In this document: positions 1 through 5,681 of the stretch, in pieces
How the letters are laid out: each line of letters opens with the position of its first letter
Position numbering within the stretch: position 1 is the first letter of the stretch
Assembly: GCA_965371945.1 (NCBI GenBank)
Contig: CBDVAK010000103.1
Coordinates: forward strand, 1 to 11,073
Reading direction: 5' to 3'
Source: CBDVAK01 sp965371945
Lineage (GTDB): Bacteria > Pseudomonadota > Gammaproteobacteria > Competibacterales > JAHEDQ01
Length of the DNA: 11,073 nucleotides
Notes under the pieces: model-generated
Told to the model about the DNA's origin: nothing
The model's input: the letters and a program-made list of their open reading frames with translations, nothing else
Database searches by the model: none
Position numbers and translations under genes: made by a program

Positions 1-268
1 CCGTATGCAGCCCGATGGACGCATTGGTGACGCCTGGTCCGCGGGTCACGAAGCACAGCCCGACGCGACCGGTGGCATTGGCCCAGGCATCGGCCATGAA
101 GGCCGCCCCGCCCTCCTGCCGGCAGGTGATAAAGCGTATCGCGTCGCGACGCTCGTAGATGGCATCGAGCGCTTCCAGATAGCTTTCTCCCGGCACCCCG
201 AAAATGGTATCGGCGCTGTTGGCGAGAAGTGCGTCGATGAGGATTTGACCGCCGGTTCTGGTTAGCAT
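1..268 (-). CDS. Thiamine-diphosphate-dependent enzyme, acetolactate synthase superfamily (N-terminal 89 residues, partial)
   Basis: The gene reads leftward from the ATG at 268 and leaves the window, so only the first 89 residues are visible. They begin MLTRTGGQILIDALLANSAD and match the N-terminal pyrimidine-binding domain of ThDP enzymes. Visible marks are the 'FGVPGES' loop (residues 23-29), the RQEGGA motif (50-55) carrying the conserved catalytic Glu52 that activates the cofactor, and 'TRGPGVTNASIG' (75-86). The superfamily decarboxylates 2-keto acids or ligates the product, and includes acetolactate synthase, sulfoacetaldehyde acetyltransferase, benzoylformate decarboxylase and oxalyl-CoA decarboxylase. 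The substrate is set by the missing C-terminal part. A weak GGAAA-like ribosome site precedes the start. The fold is confident; the exact reaction cannot be told. Confidence 0.9.
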   Translation of the reverse strand, partial: MLTRTGGQILIDALLANSADTIFGVPGESYLEALDAIYERRDAIRFITCRQEGGAAFMADAWANATGRVGLCFVTRGPGVTNASIGLHT

Positions 269-402
269 CGTTGTTTCCGCTGGTTGTGACGAGCTGACCG
301 GCCATCTGACCCGTGAGAGCGTCGTGTGACATTGGCATCCACGGATGTTCAGCGAAACTAGACGACTCCTGCAAGTTCTGCAATCGGTAAACGAGGGTTG
401 AT

Positions 403-651
403 GTGTTGCAGTCGGAGGCATGGGCCAAGGCACAGGACGCCTATGGCAGGGGGGTTGTTACCGACTTTGACCGTGAGGTGGAGGGTTTACACAATGACCC
501 GGTATATCTCGCAGAGTGTCTTGCAACGTTGGACATAGAGTCGTCGGTCCGGGAATCGGTTCGGAGGACTTTATACCCACGGCACGCCAGTTTTCGGCCT
601 CCATCGCACGCGCCTCGGCGCGGATGGCTGCGTTGGAAATGCTGGCTGTAG
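403..651 (+). CDS. Possible small hypothetical protein, 82 aa (weak)
   Basis: A GTG-start ORF is preceded by GAGGG about 6 nt upstream, a fair ribosome site. The first ~55 residues (LQSEAWAKAQDAYGRGVVTD onward, then DREVEGL..., YLAECLATLDIE, SSVRESVRR) look protein-like: acidic, mostly helical and without low complexity. The last ~25 residues are Arg/Pro/Trp-rich and resemble out-of-frame translation. The change in character falls where the inverted-repeat element starts (572). One reading is therefore a small gene whose 3' end was replaced by an insertion. I do not recognise the family. It could equally be chance. Confidence 0.25.
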   Translation: MLQSEAWAKAQDAYGRGVVTDFDREVEGLHNDPVYLAECLATLDIESSVRESVRRTLYPRHASFRPPSHAPRRGWLRWKCWL

Positions 652-736
652 TGCGGCTGGAGCGGCGCATCTCCGCCTTGCCCTCCACGCCAATGCACGC
701 ACCCTCAAAACCGAATACCGGTGTGCCGTGGGTATA
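572..736. repeat. 165-bp inverted-repeat element, MITE-like
   Basis: The arms at 572-597 and 711-736 are inverted copies of each other, matching at 23 of 26 positions with a perfect 14-bp outer block (GTGCCGTGGGTATA read at the right end). They enclose 113 bp. Both arms end in TATA, which is self-complementary, so the outermost bases could also be a TA or TATA target duplication. That is the insertion preference of Tc1/mariner-IS630 type elements and their miniature derivatives. No transposase lies inside. Alternatives are a transcribed long hairpin or the collapsed remains of a larger IS. The repeat itself is seen directly; its mobility is inferred. Confidence 0.6.
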
Positions 737-749
737 CATCCCACCTACT

Positions 750-763
750 CCGCTACGTAGCGG
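750..763. repeat. Perfect 14-bp palindrome
   Basis: CCGCTACGTAGCGG is exactly self-complementary. It lies 6 bp to the right of a smaller stem (GTGGG at 728-732 with CCCAC at 740-744, 7-nt loop) at the right end of the inverted-repeat element. It could be a dimeric-protein binding site or part of a larger mobile-element end. There is no evidence for either role. Confidence 0.45.
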
Positions 764-982
764 CGCACCCCAAGACCGACGGTTTACCACTGCCCCACAG
801 TGTGCGTTCCATACTCCACCTAACGACCTTTCCGGGATTTTTATCATTGTCAATTAAAAACGATGGTTCCAAAATGCGCGCATGATACCGCGGATAGTCG
901 TCGGAATAGATCAGTGCCTTTGGTGAAAATTGCCGTTGTGTCTTCGCGAACAGCCATGCAGGAAATGGCCATGCAGGTCGGA

Positions 983-1918
983 TCAACGCCTCGCTACGAT
1001 GCTGGCGGCCGGCAGTTCGCCGAAGTATTGTCGGTAGTCGGCGCTAAAATGGCCGCGGTGGTGGAACCCGGCCGCGCCGGCGGCCTCGCTGACACTGACT
1101 GCGTTGCCGCCGGGTCGCAGCAATAGCTGGCGCACCCGGGCCAGGCGGCGGGCCTTCGTATAGCGTAGCGGAGTGGTGCCAAGCACGGATGTGAAGGCCT
1201 TTTGCAACTGCCGTGGAGAGCAGGACGCGTACCCGGCGATGTCCGGCAGGCCGATATCGCCAGCGTAGCTTCCCTCGATGAAATCAAGCGCCCGGTTGAT
1301 CACCCGATAGTAGCCGGTCCGGCAGGTCTCGAGTTTGGCCGGAGGTCTGTCGGACCATTCGTTTAGCGCGCTTACGGCCGCCAGTAACAGCGCTGTGACG
1401 CCATTCGGACCATCCAGCGGCGCCGACGTCTGACCGGCCAGGGCCCTGTACAGCAAGCCACGCAAGTCTCCGGCGGCGGGACCGACGTATGGCGTCAGGC
1501 TGAACTCGATTTTGCGCAGGCGCCGTAGCAGCGGGTCGGGGTCGATCTGATTGTGTTCCAGCATCGCCAGCGGCACGGTCAGCTCGGTCCAGCGGCTGCC
1601 GGGAAGGGTACGGGCGACATGCTCGCGGCCACCGTGCAGCACCAACAGGCCCCGACCCGGCAGCTTCAATCCGTCGATCATGGATCCGTCTGGTGCGTGA
1701 TCGATGATCGCCAGATACAGGCTGTCCGGACTGGGGCTGAAGTGTTCGAGCATGTCGATCTGTGACGACACCGCGGCGGCTATCACGCCGTCGTGCACGG
1801 CACAATGATAGCTGACCTCGCCATCGCCGCTGCTGAGCCTGACAGCGTTGCTCTGCCACTGCTCGAGCGGCGGGGAAATCACTGCCGGGTCGCGGGAGCT
1901 CTTCTGGTAGACGGACAT
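983..1918 (-). CDS. AraC-family transcriptional regulator (311 aa)
   Basis: The C-terminal ~105 residues form the two helix-turn-helix DNA-binding unit of AraC/XylS regulators. The first HTH is near 222-243 (IGLPDIAGYASCSPRQLQKAF), followed by the linker 'LGTTPLRYTKARRLARVRQLL' (246-267), and the second HTH is near 274-297, ending in 'YRQYFGELP'. The first ~200 residues are a diverged sensor domain containing 'LPGRGLLVLHGG', of the kind seen in EutR-like regulators. The ATG at 1918 was chosen. A GTG at 1996 would add 26 charged residues without family character, but neither start has a strong ribosome site. The gene is divergent from the exported ureohydrolase and shares a 151-bp control region with it, so it probably controls that gene and itself in response to the ureohydrolase substrate or a related amine. 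The ligand is unknown. Confidence 0.88.
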   Translation of the reverse strand: MSVYQKSSRDPAVISPPLEQWQSNAVRLSSGDGEVSYHCAVHDGVIAAAVSSQIDMLEHFSPSPDSLYLAIIDHAPDGSMIDGLKLPGRGLLVLHGGREHVARTLPGSRWTELTVPLAMLEHNQIDPDPLLRRLRKIEFSLTPYVGPAAGDLRGLLYRALAGQTSAPLDGPNGVTALLLAAVSALNEWSDRPPAKLETCRTGYYRVINRALDFIEGSYAGDIGLPDIAGYASCSPRQLQKAFTSVLGTTPLRYTKARRLARVRQLLLRPGGNAVSVSEAAGAAGFHHRGHFSADYRQYFGELPAASIVARR

Positions 1919-2069
1919 AGCGATTGATAATCGTTCGTTTTTCGGATCATGTCGGCCGGGCCGCTTTGCTAGACTGCAAATTCCTGACCGTAACACTCAG
2001 GATAACAGCGCCCCGGCCAGTTTGGCGACTTCTTTGTCTTGAATCGATCCCCCAGCAGAGGAATCTCAC
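1919..2069. promoter_or_regulatory. Divergent control region between AraC regulator and ureohydrolase
   Basis: This 151-bp gap lies between two divergent start codons and must hold both promoters. A short inverted repeat, GATT-GAT-AATC (about 1923-1933), lies a few bases upstream of the regulator start and could be part of an operator. No convincing -35/-10 pair was found by eye. The right end contains the ureohydrolase ribosome site, AGAGGAA, 7 nt before the ATG at 2070. Confidence 0.5.
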
Positions 2070-3362
2070 ATGAAACGATTGGTGGTTACTGCTTGCGCCT
2101 GCGCGCTGCTGCCGTTCCAGGCCCTGGCCTTTACCGACGATGACGATTCCCCCAAGCCCCCGGCCGACATGGTCGAGGACTTCCCGGATGACGGCCGCTA
2201 CGAGGCCTATCAGGGTGGCGTCAAGCCGGTGATTCCGCTGAATACCGCCGACCCCTCCTATGACATGTGGAAGATCCCGCGTGACGACCTCAGCAAGGGT
2301 CGCGAGCCGGGCCCGATTAATGTCCAGCGTTTCCCCGGTGGCATGGGCTTCATGGGCATCCCGACCTTCTTCCGCCTGCCTGTCGCGCTGACCCCCGCGG
2401 ACCTCAAGGCCGGTGATGTCGATGTCGCCATGATCGGCGCCTACAACGACATGGGCTTCGGCCAGCGTGGTGCCAGCCGTGGCCCGACCGCGTTGCGCGC
2501 GTCGATGGCCGAGTATGTCACCTGGGGTGACTGGTCGATGGCCAACATGCACACCCTGGTCAACCCATTCGCCGATATGAGCATCGTCGACTATGGTGAT
2601 GCGCCGGTGGACCCGCTCAGCACCGCGCGCTCGAACGAAGCCATTCGCGCCATAGTGCGCGAGATCACCGCGGTTGAGCGCAAGGACGGCAGCCATGTCA
2701 TCCCGTTCATCATCGGCGGCGACCACTCGCTGGCCTATCCGGATATCGCCGGCGTCACCGATGTCTACGGCAAGGGCAAGGTCGGCGTGATTCACTTCGA
2801 CGCCCACTACGACGCCACCCAGGCGATGGGCCATATGTCCGGCCACGGCATGTGGGTCAAGCAACTGATCAGGGAAGGCCACGTGCCCGGCAAGAACTAT
2901 ATCCAGGTCGGCCTGCGCGGCTACTACCCGGACCGGGAATCCTTCGAGTGGATGCGCGAGGAGGGCTTTCGTTATCACACCATGGCCGAGGTCGAGCGTC
3001 GCGGCTGGGACGCGGTGATGGAGGACATCATCAAGGAGGCCAAAGACGGCCCTGAGTTCCTCTATATTTCCTTCGATATCGACGTGATCGATCCGGCCTA
3101 CATGCCCGGTACCGGCACCCCGGAGCCGGCCGGTCTGACCACTCGCGAGGCCTTCCCGCTGTTTCGCCGGCTGTGCGCCGAGACCAACGTCATCGGGGTC
3201 GAGGTGGTCGAACTGGCCCCCGAGCGCGACCCCGGCTACACCACCGTGCACAACACCAACCGCTTGGTGCGTGAGTGCCTGACCGGCATCGCGATGCGCA
3301 AGAAGGGCATCTCCGAGGAGCACTATCTGGCACCGCTGACGGTCGACGACGGCCGCGAATAG
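2070..3362 (+). CDS. Exported ureohydrolase (arginase/agmatinase family), 430 aa
   Basis: This is a metal-dependent hydrolase of the arginase/agmatinase fold, which cleaves guanidino groups to urea. All six expected metal ligands are present: His219 in GGDHS, Asp244, His246 and Asp248 in FDAHYDA, and Asp336 and Asp338 in SFDIDVIDP. Glu381 in VVELAP matches the conserved active-site acid. Residues 1-20 form a Sec signal peptide (KR, hydrophobic core, cut after A18-L19-A20), so the enzyme should act in the periplasm or outside. That is unusual, since most bacterial family members are cytoplasmic. At 430 aa it exceeds the usual ~300-320 because of an N-terminal region of about 115 residues before the catalytic core (core from 'VDVAMIGAYNDMGFGQRGAS'). 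A good ribosome site (AGAGGAA) fixes the start. Candidate substrates are agmatine, guanidinobutyrate, guanidinopropionate or guanidine itself; sequence alone does not decide. Metal could be Mn(II) or, as in cyanobacterial guanidine hydrolase, Ni(II). The divergent AraC gene is its likely regulator. Confidence 0.9.
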   Translation: MKRLVVTACACALLPFQALAFTDDDDSPKPPADMVEDFPDDGRYEAYQGGVKPVIPLNTADPSYDMWKIPRDDLSKGREPGPINVQRFPGGMGFMGIPTFFRLPVALTPADLKAGDVDVAMIGAYNDMGFGQRGASRGPTALRASMAEYVTWGDWSMANMHTLVNPFADMSIVDYGDAPVDPLSTARSNEAIRAIVREITAVERKDGSHVIPFIIGGDHSLAYPDIAGVTDVYGKGKVGVIHFDAHYDATQAMGHMSGHGMWVKQLIREGHVPGKNYIQVGLRGYYPDRESFEWMREEGFRYHTMAEVERRGWDAVMEDIIKEAKDGPEFLYISFDIDVIDPAYMPGTGTPEPAGLTTREAFPLFRRLCAETNVIGVEVVELAPERDPGYTTVHNTNRLVRECLTGIAMRKKGISEEHYLAPLTVDDGRE

Positions 3363-3428
3363 TAATTGCGAAAACCATTTGCGCTCACCCCCTATCTACG
3401 ACCAGAAGTAAGCCGTTTTGCTTGTGGC

Positions 3429-3448
3429 GTGACGCTGCTACGCGTCAC
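3429..3448. repeat. 7-bp hairpin downstream of ureohydrolase
   Basis: GTGACGC (3429-3435) pairs exactly with GCGTCAC (3442-3448) around a 6-nt loop. It lies between the ureohydrolase stop and the stronger hairpin at 3471-3495. It may help stabilise the mRNA 3' end. It has no T run. Confidence 0.4.
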
Positions 3449-3470
3449 CACCACAACGACTTACCACATT

Positions 3471-3495
3471 CGAGGCAGCCGTACTGGCTGCCTCG
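3471..3495 (+). terminator. Terminator-like hairpin after ureohydrolase gene
   Basis: CGAGGCAGCC (3471-3480) pairs perfectly with GGCTGCCTCG (3486-3495) around the 5-nt loop GTACT. The following bases, CATTTCACATTCT, are only moderately T-rich, so this is not a classic intrinsic terminator. It may still stop transcription with help or protect the 3' end. It separates the ureohydrolase from the ppiC-like gene, whose start is 48 bp downstream, and suggests two transcription units. The rest of the 180-bp gap holds only the smaller hairpin. Confidence 0.5.
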
Positions 3496-3542
3496 CCATT
3501 TCACATTCTAAGCCCCGTACTTTCTAACGACCTATTGACTAC

Positions 3543-4358
3543 ATGATGAAAGTTTTCAAAGAGCCGCTGGTGCATTTCCTTGTACTGACATTATTTCTAT
3601 TCGTACTTGATCATGTATTTTCCTCCGCGAAAAAAGAGAAAATTGTCGTCAACCGCCAAACCACCGGGTTTTTGATCAAACAACGCGAAGAGCTGGTGAT
3701 GCGCAAGCTCGACTCCTCGGAGCAGGACCAGATCATTGCTTCCTTCGTCGAGGATGAAATTCTCTACAGCGAGGCCTACAAACGCGGCTTGGACAAGGGC
3801 GACTCGCGTATGCGCCGCAATCTGATCCTGAAAATGCGGGATCTGTTGAGTCGCGATATCAAGGAACCGACCGAACAGCAACTGCGCAGCTACTATGAGG
3901 CGAATCGGGAACAGTACATACGGCCTGCAAGTATCTCTGTCGATCATGTGTACTTCAGCGAGCAAACGACGGTACCGCAGGGGTTGCTCGGTCAACTACG
4001 GTCCGGAGCAGACCACAAAACCCTGGGCGAATCCCGGCTCGGATACGTCATGCCGCATCTGACAGCAGAGGTCCTGGTGGCCAGATTCGGCGCTGAAGGG
4101 GCGCGCGGCATCCTCGCTATCGATGATGAGCAGTGGCACGGACCGTTCCAGTCGAAACAGGGCCTGCATTTTGTGCGTATCTATGAACGCAGCGTCGAAC
4201 ACCCGATGAGCTATGGGGAGATCAAGTCGTTTCTTGAAAGCGAATGGCTGGTGGAACAGTCACGCAAAGCGATCGAAGTGGAGATGGAACGCATACAAGA
4301 GAACTATGAGATAGTCATTGAGCATGGCAATGACAGCCAAAGTGAAGCCGCGCTGTGA
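3543..4358 (+). CDS. Membrane-anchored PpiC/SurA-like peptidyl-prolyl isomerase family protein, 271 aa
   Basis: Residues ~8-25 form a single membrane segment (LVHFLVLTLFLFVLDHVF) with no obvious signal-peptidase site, so the rest should be anchored in the periplasm. The segment around 60-105 (SFVEDEILYSEAYKRGLDK, then RMRRNLILKMRDLL) is the SurA/PpiD-like chaperone helix region. Residues ~130-215 match a degenerate parvulin domain, ending with 'WHGPFQSKQGLHFVRIYER'. The domain is short and lacks several usual parvulin motifs, so chaperone rather than isomerase activity is likely. The likely job is to assist folding of the HupE-type protein encoded next, with which it overlaps by 4 bp (GTGA). 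Two adjacent ATGs (3543 and 3546) are possible starts, and no clear ribosome site precedes either. The 5' part of the gene is visibly AT-richer than its neighbours. Confidence 0.8.
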   Translation: MMKVFKEPLVHFLVLTLFLFVLDHVFSSAKKEKIVVNRQTTGFLIKQREELVMRKLDSSEQDQIIASFVEDEILYSEAYKRGLDKGDSRMRRNLILKMRDLLSRDIKEPTEQQLRSYYEANREQYIRPASISVDHVYFSEQTTVPQGLLGQLRSGADHKTLGESRLGYVMPHLTAEVLVARFGAEGARGILAIDDEQWHGPFQSKQGLHFVRIYERSVEHPMSYGEIKSFLESEWLVEQSRKAIEVEMERIQENYEIVIEHGNDSQSEAAL

Positions 4359-5386
4359 GAAGGCTGTATGCGGGGACCCTGATCTTAATTGTTTGCTGGA
4401 CATTGCTGTTCATGCCGGTCATGGCCCACGACATCGGCGTCTCCCAGGCAGCGCTGATAGAGCAGCAGGGCCAACGCTATGAGCTGAGCGTGCAAACCGG
4501 TCCGGCTATCGCCTATATCTTTGCGACCCCCCGGCTGCCTGATCACTGCGAGTTCATCGGCAACCCCAGCGGTACCCAGGGTACCGCCCGCAAGACCTTT
4601 GTGTTTGATTGTGCCAATGGGCTGACCGCGGCCCATACCATCGAGCTACCCTGGCGACGTGACGGCATCATGCTGACAGCAAGATGGCTGGACGGGTCCG
4701 AGGCCAAGCAACTGTTTGCTAGCGAGGCTGGTCGCATCAGCGTTCCGCTGGTGGAGTTGCAGGCCGGTTCCGGTTCCTGGCTCAATGCGGCAAAACGATA
4801 CACCGTGCTGGGCATCGAGCATATCCTGACGGGGTTCGACCACCTGCTGTTCGTGCTGTGCCTCGTGCTCATCGTCGCGGGCGGCTGGCGGCTGGTCAAA
4901 ACCATCACCGCGTTCACGCTGGCACACAGCATCACCCTGGCGCTGGCGACATTGGGGCTGGTGAACGTTTCATCGGCCCCGGTCGAGGCCAGCATCGCGT
5001 TGTCTATCGCCTTTCTGGCCGCCGAAATCCTGCGTCATCGCGGCGACCGCGATACCGGCCTAACCTATCGTTACCCGTGGCTGATTGCATTCGCATTCGG
5101 TCTGCTGCACGGCCTCGGCTTCGCTGGTGCGCTGGCCACCATCGGCCTGCCGCAAAGCGAGATCCCGATTGCGTTGCTGTTCTTCAATATCGGTGTCGAG
5201 ATCGGGCAATTGGCCTTCGTCGCCGTGGTGCTGTTGGCGCTAGATCTGCTACGCAGGCTGCGCCTGCCGTCCAGTGCCTGGATTGAGCTGGCTCCAGCGT
5301 ATACCATCGGCATCATCGCAACATGGTGGCTGTTCGAGCGCATCAGCGGCATGGTGATGTCGATCTGCTGCTGGTACGCCGACTGA
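4355..5386 (+). CDS. HupE/UreJ-family membrane protein (putative metal permease), 343 aa, altered C-terminus
   Basis: The GTG start overlaps the previous stop by 4 bp (translational coupling) and yields a signal peptide cut after V22-M23-A24, leaving mature HD at the N-terminus. A periplasmic domain of ~125 residues is followed by the HupE/UreJ membrane domain. Its marks are GIEHILTGFDHLLF (153-166; His156, Asp162, His163), FTLAHSITL (188-196; His191), AAEI (Glu224), LLHGLGFA (251-258; His252) and 'NIGVEIGQ' (278-285). These His/Asp/Glu residues sit in helices and are typical of the family, whose studied members move nickel or cobalt for hydrogenase or urease. The variant with a large N-terminal exported domain is less well studied. 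The last ~8-10 codons (after FERISGM) overlap, in another frame, a DUF4143 ATPase fragment, so the native C-terminus and stop have been replaced. Because the substitution comes after the last helix, the protein may still work. Confidence 0.85.
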   Translation: MRRLYAGTLILIVCWTLLFMPVMAHDIGVSQAALIEQQGQRYELSVQTGPAIAYIFATPRLPDHCEFIGNPSGTQGTARKTFVFDCANGLTAAHTIELPWRRDGIMLTARWLDGSEAKQLFASEAGRISVPLVELQAGSGSWLNAAKRYTVLGIEHILTGFDHLLFVLCLVLIVAGGWRLVKTITAFTLAHSITLALATLGLVNVSSAPVEASIALSIAFLAAEILRHRGDRDTGLTYRYPWLIAFAFGLLHGLGFAGALATIGLPQSEIPIALLFFNIGVEIGQLAFVAVVLLALDLLRRLRLPSSAWIELAPAYTIGIIATWWLFERISGMVMSICCWYAD

Positions 5387-5586
5387 CGCCCTATCATGCC
5401 AATATCGGCAAGCGCCTGGTGAAATCGCCAAAGACCTATGCGCGCGACAGTGGGCTCGTTTACGCGCTGCTTGGTATAGAAAGCTATGATGAGCTGCTCG
5501 GGCATCCGATCGTGGGAGCAAGGTGGGAAGGCTTTGTCATCGAAAGCCTGCTTGCTGTCTCACCGCCCCGTACCCGGGCAAACTAC
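5359..5586 (+). pseudogene. Internal fragment of a DUF4143 AAA-type ATPase gene
   Basis: In the frame starting at 5359 the translation reads VDLLLVRRLTPYHANIGKRL, then VKSPKTYARDSGLVYALLGI, ESYDELLGHPIVGARWEGF and VIESLLAVSPPRTRANY. This is the characteristic DUF4143 region of ATP-binding proteins: KSPK-Y-RDSGL, LLGI, LLGHP-VGA-WEGFVIE-LL. Whole proteins are about 380-400 aa. Here only ~76 codons remain, without the N-terminal Walker ATPase domain and without the C-terminal nuclease-like end. There is no start signal of its own. The ORF continues to 6201 only because the region is open; that extension is antisense to the SDR gene. The left junction lies inside the HupE 3' end and the right junction near 5587. 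Recombination or decay of a once-larger insertion is the best explanation. Confidence 0.8.
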
Positions 5587-5681
5587 ATTTCAGCGATCTC
5601 CAGCAACATCTGTTGCCGGTCGGCGCTACGCTCGTCGTCAAACATGATCTCCGCCCAGAAGTCAGCGTCCGCCACTGACAT
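5583..5681 (-). CDS. Short ORF or gene remnant after the SDR gene, 32 aa (weak)
   Basis: The ATG at 5681 lies inside the SDR 3' end and the frame runs MSVADADFWAEIMFDDERSA then DRQQMLLEIAEM to a TAG. The peptide is acidic and helix-prone with good codon usage, and looks more like real protein than shadow translation. It stops exactly beside the DUF4143 fragment. It may be the 5' remnant of a gene that once followed the SDR gene and was cut off by the same rearrangement. No ribosome site is clear, and no family was recognised. Confidence 0.3.
   Translation of the reverse strand: MSVADADFWAEIMFDDERSADRQQMLLEIAEM

Larger units (their letters stand above)
269..982. other. 714-bp stretch with no confident gene
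   Basis: Overlapping ORFs occur on both strands here: + 403-651, + 516-857, - 458-853 and - 753-986. None gives a protein family that I recognise. For + 516-857 and - 458-853 the wobble positions coincide, so GC at third positions cannot show which strand, if either, is coding. The stretch holds a long inverted-repeat element (572-736), a perfect 14-bp palindrome (750-763) and a 10-bp direct repeat (953-962 and 968-977). It looks like decayed or mobile-element DNA between the ThDP-enzyme gene and the regulator. Confidence 0.6.

Noticed and set aside
458..853. 131-residue minus-strand ORF, and the 113-residue plus-strand ORF at 516-857
   Set aside because: They overlap on opposite strands with coincident wobble positions, span the inverted-repeat element, and neither matches a family I know. 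Kept only as part of the undecided region.
953..977. Perfect 10-bp direct repeat GCCATGCAGG (953-962, 968-977) just past the AraC stop
   Set aside because: Only two short copies, no third unit and no link to a known site; likely chance or slippage.
1284..1859. 191-residue minus-strand ORF
   Set aside because: It is Arg-rich out-of-frame translation of the AraC regulator.
2070..2130. Possible lipoprotein signal in the ureohydrolase (VTAC at residues 6-9)
   Set aside because: The cysteine is too close to the N-terminus to follow a full hydrophobic core; an ALA cut site at 18-20 fits a normal signal peptide better.
1947..3323. 458-residue ORF on the minus strand
   Set aside because: It is antisense to the ureohydrolase. 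Its His/Gly/Val/Asp-rich, repetitive composition is typical of shadow frames in GC-rich genes, while the plus strand has full catalytic motifs.
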